From a bacterium (GTDB taxonomy: Bacteria; Vulcanimicrobiota; Xenobia; Xenobiales; JADMJV01): a stretch of DNA of 53,143 nucleotides. This document shows, piece after piece, positions 31,502 through 38,976 of this stretch; within the stretch, counting starts at the first letter, position 1, and each line of letters begins with the position of its first letter. A model generated the notes under the pieces. It ran no database searches. It was not told where the DNA came from and was given only the letters and a program-made list of their open reading frames with translations. The translations under genes and the position numbers were made by a program. The stretch covers positions 125,173-178,315 of the forward strand of contig JAFEBA010000017.1 in assembly GCA_018266105.1 (NCBI GenBank), in the 5' to 3' direction.

Positions 31502-33220
31502 ATGAAACTCCAGTCAGTGAATAATTTCCAGGCCCCCATCACCACGCTCACCAAGAATGAGGCTCCCAAGCCCGGTGGCGACACCCCGCCCCCGCCCGGA
31601 CCTCAGGACGGCTACAAGCCCAGCGTTGGTCAGACGGCAATCCGCACGGGCATCGCCTGGGGCAACGCCACCGGAACGGTTCTGGGTGGCGCCACTGGAC
31701 TGGCCACGGTCACAGGCGCACTCTATGCGGGCGTACTGGGCGGCGCCATCGTCGGCACCCTGACCGGTGCGGGCTTCGGACCGGTGCTCAGCTCGGTCAC
31801 CTCGCACGGTGCACTCGACTTCGTGGGCCGCACCTTCGCCACGGCCGGCTTTATGGCCAAGGCTGGAATGGTCATCGGCGGCGTCAGCGGCGCGGCAGGC
31901 GCCTGGCAGGTGGGTAACGGAATCGGAAACGCAGTAGGTAAGGCGGCCGGCTTCGTCCCCGGCGTCGCGGTTGGTGCGGTGCAAGGAGTTTGGTCCAAAG
32001 CTGAAAGCGCGGCCGGTGGCGAGGGCCCCCCGCCCATCGCTAAGGAAGACAAGCCTCACCTGCTCAAGACCAACTTTACCGACCTCAACAACATGAGCGG
32101 TGGAATGAAACTTTACTCCTCCATCCTGGGCGGCGTGGGCATGCTCAGCGGCGCAGTCGGCGGCTTTACACTGGGCGCCTCGGTTGCCTCGGCCGGCAGC
32201 CTGGCCAACGGTCTGCTGGCCCACAACGTCAGCCTCTCCACCATCGGCGCGGCCGGTGTCACCGGCGGTATCGTCGCCGGCGCCCTGTTTGCGGCGGTCG
32301 GTGGCCTGGGTGGCTTCACCGCCGCCAAAGCCTCCAAAAAGCTCTGGGACCACACCGGCGGCAAGCTGCTCAACGCGGCTCACGGCGACAACGAATCCCA
32401 GAACGCCAAAGGCAAACGCCTGGACGAGAAGAAGGCGGCCCTCGACGCTCGCGAGCAGACTCTGAAGACGGACGCCGAAAGCAAACGCACCTTCTACCGC
32501 GACGAAACCAAGAAATTGGACGACCGCGAAGCCGGTATTGCAGCTTCTGAAAAGGACGTTCAGGCTCGGCTGGATGACATCAACGGTAAAATCGAAGCCG
32601 GTGGCCAGGCCCTCTACCACGACAAAGCCTCCAAACCCGACAGTCAGACCGGTGAAAGCCTGGTTGCCTGGAACACCCGCATCCAAAGCAAAGCCGGCGA
32701 ACTCAAGCAGTTCGAAGGCCAGCTCAAGAGTAAGGAAGCCGGTCTGGACGCTCAAATCACGAAAGAATCCGAAGCCAAGTTCGCCAAGGACCGGGTACCC
32801 GTCGAGCAGCGCTACGACGGCCTGCAGGGCCAACTGAACGCGAAGGAAACCGACCTGAACAACCGCAAAAACTCGATTGACTCGCGTATTCAGGACCAGA
32901 CCAATGCCCAGGTCAACGCCCAAAAGCCCGGCCTTCAGCAGGATCTCCGCTACGCTCAGCAAGAGCGCGACCGCGCCCAGCAGGATGCCAACCAGGCCTC
33001 CAACGAGCTGGGAAGCGCCGGCGCTCAGCTGTCCGCCGCGCAGAGCCAGCTGAATTCAGCTCGCCAGGAAGTGCAGAACAATCAGAATCGTGTCAACCGC
33101 CTCAACGGCGCGATCCGCGACCTGAACAATCAGCAAGACAACCTGAACGCCGAACACCACGCGGCCGACCAGACTCACAACCAGTTACAGTCAGACCTCA
33201 ACGCCTGCCGCAACTCCTAA
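31502..33220 (+). CDS. Glycine-zipper / coiled-coil protein
   Basis: 572 aa. Residues 20-40 are Pro-rich. Residues ~45-285 are small-residue hydrophobic stretches with GxxxG spacing (for example GTVLGGATGLATVTGALYAGVLGGAIVG), the pattern of glycine-zipper membrane-inserting helices. Residues ~300-572 are a long charged coiled coil rich in Gln, Asn, Asp and Lys. No cleavable signal peptide. It could be a membrane-scaffolding or pore-forming protein. The glycine-zipper protein at 46256-47293 is of similar style. Followed by a bidirectional terminator. No family name recognised. Confidence 0.75.
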   Translation: MKLQSVNNFQAPITTLTKNEAPKPGGDTPPPPGPQDGYKPSVGQTAIRTGIAWGNATGTVLGGATGLATVTGALYAGVLGGAIVGTLTGAGFGPVLSSVTSHGALDFVGRTFATAGFMAKAGMVIGGVSGAAGAWQVGNGIGNAVGKAAGFVPGVAVGAVQGVWSKAESAAGGEGPPPIAKEDKPHLLKTNFTDLNNMSGGMKLYSSILGGVGMLSGAVGGFTLGASVASAGSLANGLLAHNVSLSTIGAAGVTGGIVAGALFAAVGGLGGFTAAKASKKLWDHTGGKLLNAAHGDNESQNAKGKRLDEKKAALDAREQTLKTDAESKRTFYRDETKKLDDREAGIAASEKDVQARLDDINGKIEAGGQALYHDKASKPDSQTGESLVAWNTRIQSKAGELKQFEGQLKSKEAGLDAQITKESEAKFAKDRVPVEQRYDGLQGQLNAKETDLNNRKNSIDSRIQDQTNAQVNAQKPGLQQDLRYAQQERDRAQQDANQASNELGSAGAQLSAAQSQLNSARQEVQNNQNRVNRLNGAIRDLNNQQDNLNAEHHAADQTHNQLQSDLNACRNS

Positions 33221-33237
33221 GTCGCGACAGATTCAAT

Positions 33238-33266
33238 AAAAAACCCGCCTCGAGCGGGTTTTTTCA
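33238..33266. terminator. Bidirectional intrinsic terminator
   Basis: AAAAAACCCGC and GCGGGTTTTTT around a CTCGA loop: A-run before and T-run after, so it works for both the 31502-33220 gene and the convergent GHKL-like gene ending at 33279. Confidence 0.9.
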
Positions 33267-33278
33267 TTTTGAGCGGGC

Positions 33279-34259
33279 TCAGTATCCCTTAAAAAGGCGC
33301 ACGATGTTGGTGTGAGCGGCTGTCGCTTGGAAGTGCTTCAACAAGGCCTGGTAGGCGCGATTAAGCTGCTCCCGCCGGGCTTGAAAAGCCGCATCTTCCA
33401 CCGGTTTGCAGCCGGTGGCGTCCAACACCAGACCGGTGGTGGAAATCACCGAAACCAGACCGGTGGTTGCACCCGGCAGGGATTCCCGGATGCCCTCCAG
33501 CTCCACGCCGAAATGCACCAGCCGAAGCTGATGAGTACCCACTTCTGGGGTCAGACTCATGAAAGCCCCGGCGGGGACCGCTCTGATCTCCGGCTGCAGA
33601 TGCCGCCAGTCAAGCTCGGAAGAGTCGACGGGCCGAGCTTCGTCTCCCAAGAGCAGGCGGACATTGGCCGGAGCCAGCGCCAGACCGCGCGGATCCCACT
33701 CTAGGGTGGGCCAGATCCAACCGGGCACGCGCCGATCGCCCTCGAGCCCATCATTGATGCAGTCGCGCCGCAGCCAGATGGGCACCGGAGAAAGGCGCAT
33801 CACCGCTCGGAAACGACTAATGCGCTGCGGCGTCAGAGTCTGCGGGGTGCGCCAGTCACAACTCAGCCAGGTCCCATCGCCAGTTCCCCAAGGACACTCC
33901 ACCCCCCCCTGCCAAGCCCCGTCACCCGGCCATGTTAAAGAGGACACCCGCCCCTGATGGCTGGTCGTCAGAACCACCCGGACGGCCGGGTCCTGCCAGG
34001 CCGCCCGCAGGCAAAGGGCCATCTGCTTTCTGGGCCCCTCCCTGCCTAAAGCGTCCAGCAGGCTCAGCTTGCCCACCGAGGCCCCATCGTGGCGCAGCAG
34101 CCAGCGATCATCTTCGAAACTTAGATGAATCTGGCTGGCCCGCGCGGCCACGGCGGCCTGCACAAACTTCAGCACCCAACCGTCCCGATCCGGAAAAGTC
34201 AGGTGGGCCGTCATGGCCAGTGCCTGCTCCAGGTTGACGGTAATCCGACCGGCGTCCAT
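33279..34259 (-). CDS. Degenerate GHKL (HSP90-like N-domain) protein
   Basis: 326 aa from the ATG at 34259, chosen because it starts the conserved part (MDAGRITVNLEQALA); the frame stays open to 34361. RITVNLEQALAM...WVLKFVQAAVAARAS near residues 5-40 resembles the first strand and the ATP-binding helix of HSP90-type N-domains, with the usual Glu/Asn of the E-x-x-x-N box replaced (FVQAAV). The rest is beta-rich. It is divergent from a gene with the same N-terminal pattern, so the two are likely diverged duplicates. ATPase activity is doubtful. Confidence 0.7.
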   Translation of the reverse strand: MDAGRITVNLEQALAMTAHLTFPDRDGWVLKFVQAAVAARASQIHLSFEDDRWLLRHDGASVGKLSLLDALGREGPRKQMALCLRAAWQDPAVRVVLTTSHQGRVSSLTWPGDGAWQGGVECPWGTGDGTWLSCDWRTPQTLTPQRISRFRAVMRLSPVPIWLRRDCINDGLEGDRRVPGWIWPTLEWDPRGLALAPANVRLLLGDEARPVDSSELDWRHLQPEIRAVPAGAFMSLTPEVGTHQLRLVHFGVELEGIRESLPGATTGLVSVISTTGLVLDATGCKPVEDAAFQARREQLNRAYQALLKHFQATAAHTNIVRLFKGY

Positions 34260-34321
34260 GGAAAACGCATTTCCGGGGACACCAGGCAGGCCCTGCACAT
34301 CCGCCGAAGAACGGAGCGGCC

Positions 34322-36235
34322 GTGAGTCAGCTACTGCAGGAACTGCTGGACGACTACGCATCCGACGGGGAATGGCATTCCACCGGCCGCTTCACCATTG
34401 ATGACAAGCGCGCCCGGGACGTGCTGGTGCGCTTTCAGAGTAATAACCCCGGCCTCTTTTTGCTGCACTGGGTTCGCTTTGCCAATCTGTGCGGAGCCCG
34501 CCAGACTCGGATTAGCTGGCAAGACGGTCAGCTCACCTTCAGCCACGACGGCGAGTGGCCGACCTTTTCCAGCTGGAGCACGCTGTGGGGACAACAACAC
34601 CCGCGCGAACGGGCACTGGCCTACTGCCTTTGGAACGCCATGCGCGTCAGCTTTGACGAGGCTCGCCTGGTTTCACCGGAAGACACTCTCATTCTGGATA
34701 CCAATCTGGAAGCCCAAAACCAGCCAGAATCGGGAGAGTTCCGATTGGTTCTGTGCAAGCCCAAAAAGCCCACCGTCTGGGAAGAATACCGACGACTCCT
34801 GAACGAGCGATGCCAGTTCAGCCCGGCGGAAATCACCTATTTGGAGCGTGAGGTGGAAAGGCCGGAAGGGGTCTCCTCCTCTTTCCACAGCATTTTCCGC
34901 GGCACCGAACTGAGCGCCGAACCGCGCTGGCCCAAGCCGGTGGGCAAAGGTGAAACGCTCCCGCAGGTCGTGCGCTCGCCCTACGTAGCATCGGTCTTCA
35001 TCGGAATGCGAGACGACCGACAGGGGCTTTTTGTGGTGCTGGATGGGGTCAGCTACAGCACCAGCGCCCCCAAAGGATTGCCTCGCCTTTACATCGTTCT
35101 CTCCGCCTCCGATCTGACTCTGGACCTCTCCGGCGAACGCCTGGTGCATACAAAAACCTATGCCAGCCTGCGGGAATGGCTGGAACGCGACCTGGATAGC
35201 TTCTTCCGTCTGATGATCCGAGATCTGGATAACGCCCCGGCCGGTCTGGTGCCCTACCTGGAGTCCTTTATCAGCGTGCGCTTGCGCGCAAAAGACTACA
35301 CCGGTGCCTACCAAATTTGCCGCTGGGTGCTGCGTAAGATCGGGGCAGGCTCGGCCGTCCACCTTGAGGATTGGCAAAGAGACCGATTTTTGAACGACTG
35401 GCAGCGAGCCGCCTTCCTCTATCGCTTCGCTCTCATCAGCCTGCTGATGAAGGACGCCAGCGGGGGCCGCCATCTCGGCGAGCAGGCCGAGAAAGTCTGG
35501 CAGGAAGCGGACCTGAACGAGCCTCGCTGGCTGCCTCGGGCCGAGGTTCCCGACGGTCAGATGAGCCGGGTGGAAAAGGTCAATCTTAGCCGCCTGGCCG
35601 TGGAAGAGCAGACCCTGGAAGAACACGACCGCATCCGAAAACTGCTGGATGAGCAAGCGGAGCAGTTCCGTGAACAGGACCGCTGGAGTCTGGTGGTCTA
35701 CTGCCATCGCTGGCTGCTGGAGCTGGAGCAGTCCAGCCTGAATCGAGGCGGCGAAGGCGCCGGTCGGCGCGTACTGGCCATTCGGCGAGCCCTGGTCGGC
35801 ATCTCCATGATCCGCTACCTGCGCCAGAAAGCTGCTCCGCTCAACCAGGACTGGTACGAAGCCCAGGTCTACCTGAACCAGGCCCTGACGGGCTGGCGCG
35901 GTCAACTCGACCGCCAGAGTTCGATCGGCGAGGAAGATCGCGGCACTATGCTGGAGATCGTGGACGCACTCATTCACATCCATCTGGCCTTGGGACAGAT
36001 GGAAGGCGCCCGCCGGCTTATGGAAGTCTGGCTGGAAGAGCAGTGCGAGGCCCCCAACCTGTATCTGGAACAGGCGCAAGAGCATCTGGTGAGGCTCAAA
36101 AAGATGTTAAGCCCGACCGAAAAGGCTATGCAGACCCAGCTGGACCTGCGTCTCAACAAAGTCAAACAGGCCCTCAAAGAATCCCGCCCCAGCACGCTGG
36201 ATCTCTTCGCTCGTTTCTTCAGAAGGCGCAAGTGA
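34322..36235 (+). CDS. GHKL-like N-domain protein with TPR-like helical C-terminus
   Basis: 637 aa from a GTG at 34322. The N-terminal ~120 residues (GRFTIDDKRARDVLVRFQ...LHWVRFANLCGARQTRISW) mirror the N-terminus of the divergent neighbour. Residues ~120-300 form a second beta-rich region. The C-terminal ~300 residues are helical with repeat-like spacing, then a basic tail (LFARFFRRRK). No signal peptide. It directly precedes the phosphorelay cluster (16 bp), so it may be a co-chaperone or scaffold for that signalling system; this is inference. Confidence 0.7.
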   Translation: MSQLLQELLDDYASDGEWHSTGRFTIDDKRARDVLVRFQSNNPGLFLLHWVRFANLCGARQTRISWQDGQLTFSHDGEWPTFSSWSTLWGQQHPRERALAYCLWNAMRVSFDEARLVSPEDTLILDTNLEAQNQPESGEFRLVLCKPKKPTVWEEYRRLLNERCQFSPAEITYLEREVERPEGVSSSFHSIFRGTELSAEPRWPKPVGKGETLPQVVRSPYVASVFIGMRDDRQGLFVVLDGVSYSTSAPKGLPRLYIVLSASDLTLDLSGERLVHTKTYASLREWLERDLDSFFRLMIRDLDNAPAGLVPYLESFISVRLRAKDYTGAYQICRWVLRKIGAGSAVHLEDWQRDRFLNDWQRAAFLYRFALISLLMKDASGGRHLGEQAEKVWQEADLNEPRWLPRAEVPDGQMSRVEKVNLSRLAVEEQTLEEHDRIRKLLDEQAEQFREQDRWSLVVYCHRWLLELEQSSLNRGGEGAGRRVLAIRRALVGISMIRYLRQKAAPLNQDWYEAQVYLNQALTGWRGQLDRQSSIGEEDRGTMLEIVDALIHIHLALGQMEGARRLMEVWLEEQCEAPNLYLEQAQEHLVRLKKMLSPTEKAMQTQLDLRLNKVKQALKESRPSTLDLFARFFRRRK

Positions 36236-36251
36236 CTCCTCAACCGAACGC

Positions 36252-38273
36252 TTGCGAGTGGAACTCAAGCAGACCGTTTGGACGCTGACAGATCAGCAGG
36301 AGTGGAAGGAAACTCCCGGGCCGGCCGACGTTATGGTGGTGCCCGGCGACCATCCCCAGTTGCAGGAACTGCGCGCTCAGGCCCACCTACACCTGATTGT
36401 GCTGAACCCGAACCCCGGCCTGGAAGCTTCAGAGAACCTGACCCTGCTGCCCCAGCCCGAAGCACTTGCAGCCGTTCTGCCGCTGGCTCTGGAAAAACAG
36501 CGATTGCGAGGCCGGTTGGAGAACCAGCAGAAAGCCAGCCGCTCGCTGGGGGGCATTTTGGGCTTTGCCCGCCTGGCTCTGAACACCCAGCTGACCCTGA
36601 CCCAGCGCCAGTATTTGGAAGGGATCTTTTCCTCGGCCCTGGAGCTCAGCGCCCGACTGACCCGACGCAGCGGCGCTCCCTCGCGCTGGAGCCTGACCGG
36701 CGCGACCGGTCTGCCGGGCCCGGCTCTGCGCGTGCTGGTGGCGGATGACAACCCGGTCAGTCAGGCCATGGCAGTGTTAGCGCTGGAGGAGCAGGGCCAC
36801 GAAGTGCGCCTGGCCGGAGATGGGGACAGCGTGCTGCAGATGGTGCGCGAGCAGGCCTTCGATCTGGTGTTGATGGACGTCAATATGCCCGGACTGGACG
36901 GTTATCTGACCACCCGAGCCATTCGCGAGCAAGAGCGCGGAACGCTCCGCCACCTGCCCATTTTAGCCGTGACCGCCCACAGCCGCGAAGGTGATGCCGA
37001 GATGTGCCTGGCGGCCGGCATGGACGGCTTCGTGGCCAAGCCGGTACGCGAAGAGGAGCTCTTTCAGGCCATGCAAGAAGTGCTGGGCTGGAGCGATGAA
37101 AGGGTCACCCAACAGCAAGGCATCCTCAATCGAGAAGGTTTGCTTCGACGCCTGGGTGGGCGTCAGGACCAGCTGCACCGGGTCATTCGACAGTTCCTGA
37201 ACGTCTTGCCCAGCCAGTTGGAAGAAGTCTACCAACACTTTGCCCACAGCGACCACGAAGGCCTGGCGGCCGCTCTGCACCGCCTGAAATGCTCCGCGCT
37301 GGCCTTCGAGTCACCGCGCATCCTGGATTCCATCGGTCGATTAGAAGTGGCGGCCCGCCGTCCGTTGGGCCTGGCCGAGAGCGGCGCCGTTCTGGCCGAG
37401 CTTCGCCGCGAACTGGAGCAATTGAAACTGGAGCTGATCGAGGTCGATCGAGGGCTGGACCGGGCCGAGGCACGGCCGAGTGAGCAGTCCGGCAACTGGC
37501 CCGGACTGGACCGCCCCCTGGAGGTCCTGCTTGCCGAAGACAATCCCATCAACCAGACGCTAATCCTGGGCATCCTGGAAGAGCAGGCCTGCAGGATCAC
37601 GCTGGCTGAGAACGGTCAGAAGGCGCTGGAGCAATGGCAAAATCGCGCGTTTGACGTGATCCTGATGGATATCCAGATGCCGGTCATGGACGGGTTGGAA
37701 GCCCTGACCTTGATTCGCAAACGGGAAGCCGGCGGCCGCTATACACCCATCGTGGTGATGACCGCCACCGCTCACGAGGGTGGCGCCAAATACCTGGAGG
37801 CTGGGGCCGACCGCTACCTGGGCAAACCCATCCAGGAGGACGAACTGCTGGCCACCCTGGGCCAGATCGTGGAAAGCCGCGATAGCCTGGGACGTTCCCC
37901 CTTCCTGGACAAAGCTGAGCTGGTGGACGTGGATGCTCTGGGCGAGCGCTTGAATTATAAGCTGGAACGCCTGGCTCGCCTCTCCCAGGTGTTTAATCAG
38001 GTGCTGCCCGGGCATTTGGCTGAACTGCGCCAGGCCATCGAGGCTGGCCACGCCAAGGGCCTGGAATCTGGGGCTCATCGATACAAAACGACTCTGCGCA
38101 GCATCGAGGCGCGCAAAAGTCTACTGCACGCCCAACAACTCGAGGTGATGGGCCGTGAGGGGCGTCTGGAGGGCAGTCAGGAGCTGTTGGATCAGCTCTG
38201 CCGTGAAAGTGAGGAGATTCAGCAAAAGCTGGAGCAACTGCTGGCCGAAGCCACCGTGCTGGCCCAACTATGA
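36252..38273 (+). CDS. REC-Hpt-REC-Hpt phosphorelay protein with degenerate HisKA
   Basis: 673 aa from a TTG at 36252, the only start that avoids a long overlap. Residues ~93-135 (RSLGGILGFARLALNTQLTLTQRQYLEGI) look like a HisKA dimerisation helix whose phospho-His segment (SHELRTP) is lost. REC1 spans 158-280 (Asp209) and Hpt1 ~295-400 (His343). REC2 spans 423-545 (Asp473) and Hpt2 ~560-670 (His609). No HATPase domain. So it can only receive and pass on phosphate. It is the hub of the cluster and overlaps the Hpt gene by 4 bp. Confidence 0.88.
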   Translation: MRVELKQTVWTLTDQQEWKETPGPADVMVVPGDHPQLQELRAQAHLHLIVLNPNPGLEASENLTLLPQPEALAAVLPLALEKQRLRGRLENQQKASRSLGGILGFARLALNTQLTLTQRQYLEGIFSSALELSARLTRRSGAPSRWSLTGATGLPGPALRVLVADDNPVSQAMAVLALEEQGHEVRLAGDGDSVLQMVREQAFDLVLMDVNMPGLDGYLTTRAIREQERGTLRHLPILAVTAHSREGDAEMCLAAGMDGFVAKPVREEELFQAMQEVLGWSDERVTQQQGILNREGLLRRLGGRQDQLHRVIRQFLNVLPSQLEEVYQHFAHSDHEGLAAALHRLKCSALAFESPRILDSIGRLEVAARRPLGLAESGAVLAELRRELEQLKLELIEVDRGLDRAEARPSEQSGNWPGLDRPLEVLLAEDNPINQTLILGILEEQACRITLAENGQKALEQWQNRAFDVILMDIQMPVMDGLEALTLIRKREAGGRYTPIVVMTATAHEGGAKYLEAGADRYLGKPIQEDELLATLGQIVESRDSLGRSPFLDKAELVDVDALGERLNYKLERLARLSQVFNQVLPGHLAELRQAIEAGHAKGLESGAHRYKTTLRSIEARKSLLHAQQLEVMGREGRLEGSQELLDQLCRESEEIQQKLEQLLAEATVLAQL

Positions 38274-38629
38274 GCGAGGCCTTGAATACGGCCGAACTGC
38301 AGGCCCGACTGAAGGGCAAAAAGAACCGCCTGCTCCGTCTCTGCGCGGTCTTTTTCCAGTATTACGAGCAGCAAATCAACGACATCGCAGCGGCTCTCGA
38401 AGCCGGGGATGCTGAAGCTCTGCGCATGGCCGCCCATACCTACAAGGGAACCGTCAGTAGCTTCGCGGCGGAACCCTCACAAGAGTTAAGCCTCCGGCTG
38501 GAAACCATGGGGCGAGAACAGACTCTAGAAGGCGCGCAGGAGCTGCTCGATCAATTGCGCGTTCAGGCCCAGAGCCTGTGCGCGCGCCTAAGGCAGCTTC
38601 CGGAGGAAGATGGATGGCACGAATCCTGA
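38270..38629 (+). CDS. Single-domain Hpt phosphotransfer protein
   Basis: 119 aa, all helical. AAHTYKGTVSSF carries the phospho-accepting His56, in the standard Hpt arrangement HxxKG. ATG overlaps the previous stop (ATGA). It resembles the Hpt2 domain of the upstream protein and may be a duplication. Moves phosphate between receivers in the cytoplasm. Confidence 0.9.
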   Translation: MSEALNTAELQARLKGKKNRLLRLCAVFFQYYEQQINDIAAALEAGDAEALRMAAHTYKGTVSSFAAEPSQELSLRLETMGREQTLEGAQELLDQLRVQAQSLCARLRQLPEEDGWHES

Positions 38630-38976
38630 TCGTGGAAGACAACCCGGTCAACCTGGAACTGGTTATGCAGTTGCTGGAGGACGACTACGAATTGCTGGTG
38701 GCTCGGGACGGCGCTGAAGGCCTGGAGACGGCTCTGACGGAGCAGCCTGACCTGATTCTGCTCGACCTCTCTTTGCCCAAGAAGAGTGGCTGGGAAGTTT
38801 GTCAGGAAATTCGTCAACAGCTTGGTGGGCAGGCTATGCCGATGGTGGCCCTGACCGCCCACGCCATCAAAGGAGACCGGGAGAAAGCCCTGGAGTCAGG
38901 CTTCCAGGCCTATGTGACCAAACCCATCGATGAGGACCTTTTGTTTTCAACGGTGGAGCGGTTTCTCAAGCGCTGA
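38614..38976 (+). CDS. Single-domain response regulator
   Basis: 120 aa from the ATG at 38614, preceded by GGAGGAAG. Complete receiver: acidic pocket VEDN at 7-10, Asp51 in LLDLSLP, Thr in ALTAHAIKG, Lys in YVTKPID. No output domain, so it acts by protein-protein contact like CheY/DivK. The start lies within the Hpt gene (16-bp overlap), and its stop overlaps the hybrid-kinase start (TGATG). Confidence 0.93.
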   Translation: MARILIVEDNPVNLELVMQLLEDDYELLVARDGAEGLETALTEQPDLILLDLSLPKKSGWEVCQEIRQQLGGQAMPMVALTAHAIKGDREKALESGFQAYVTKPIDEDLLFSTVERFLKR

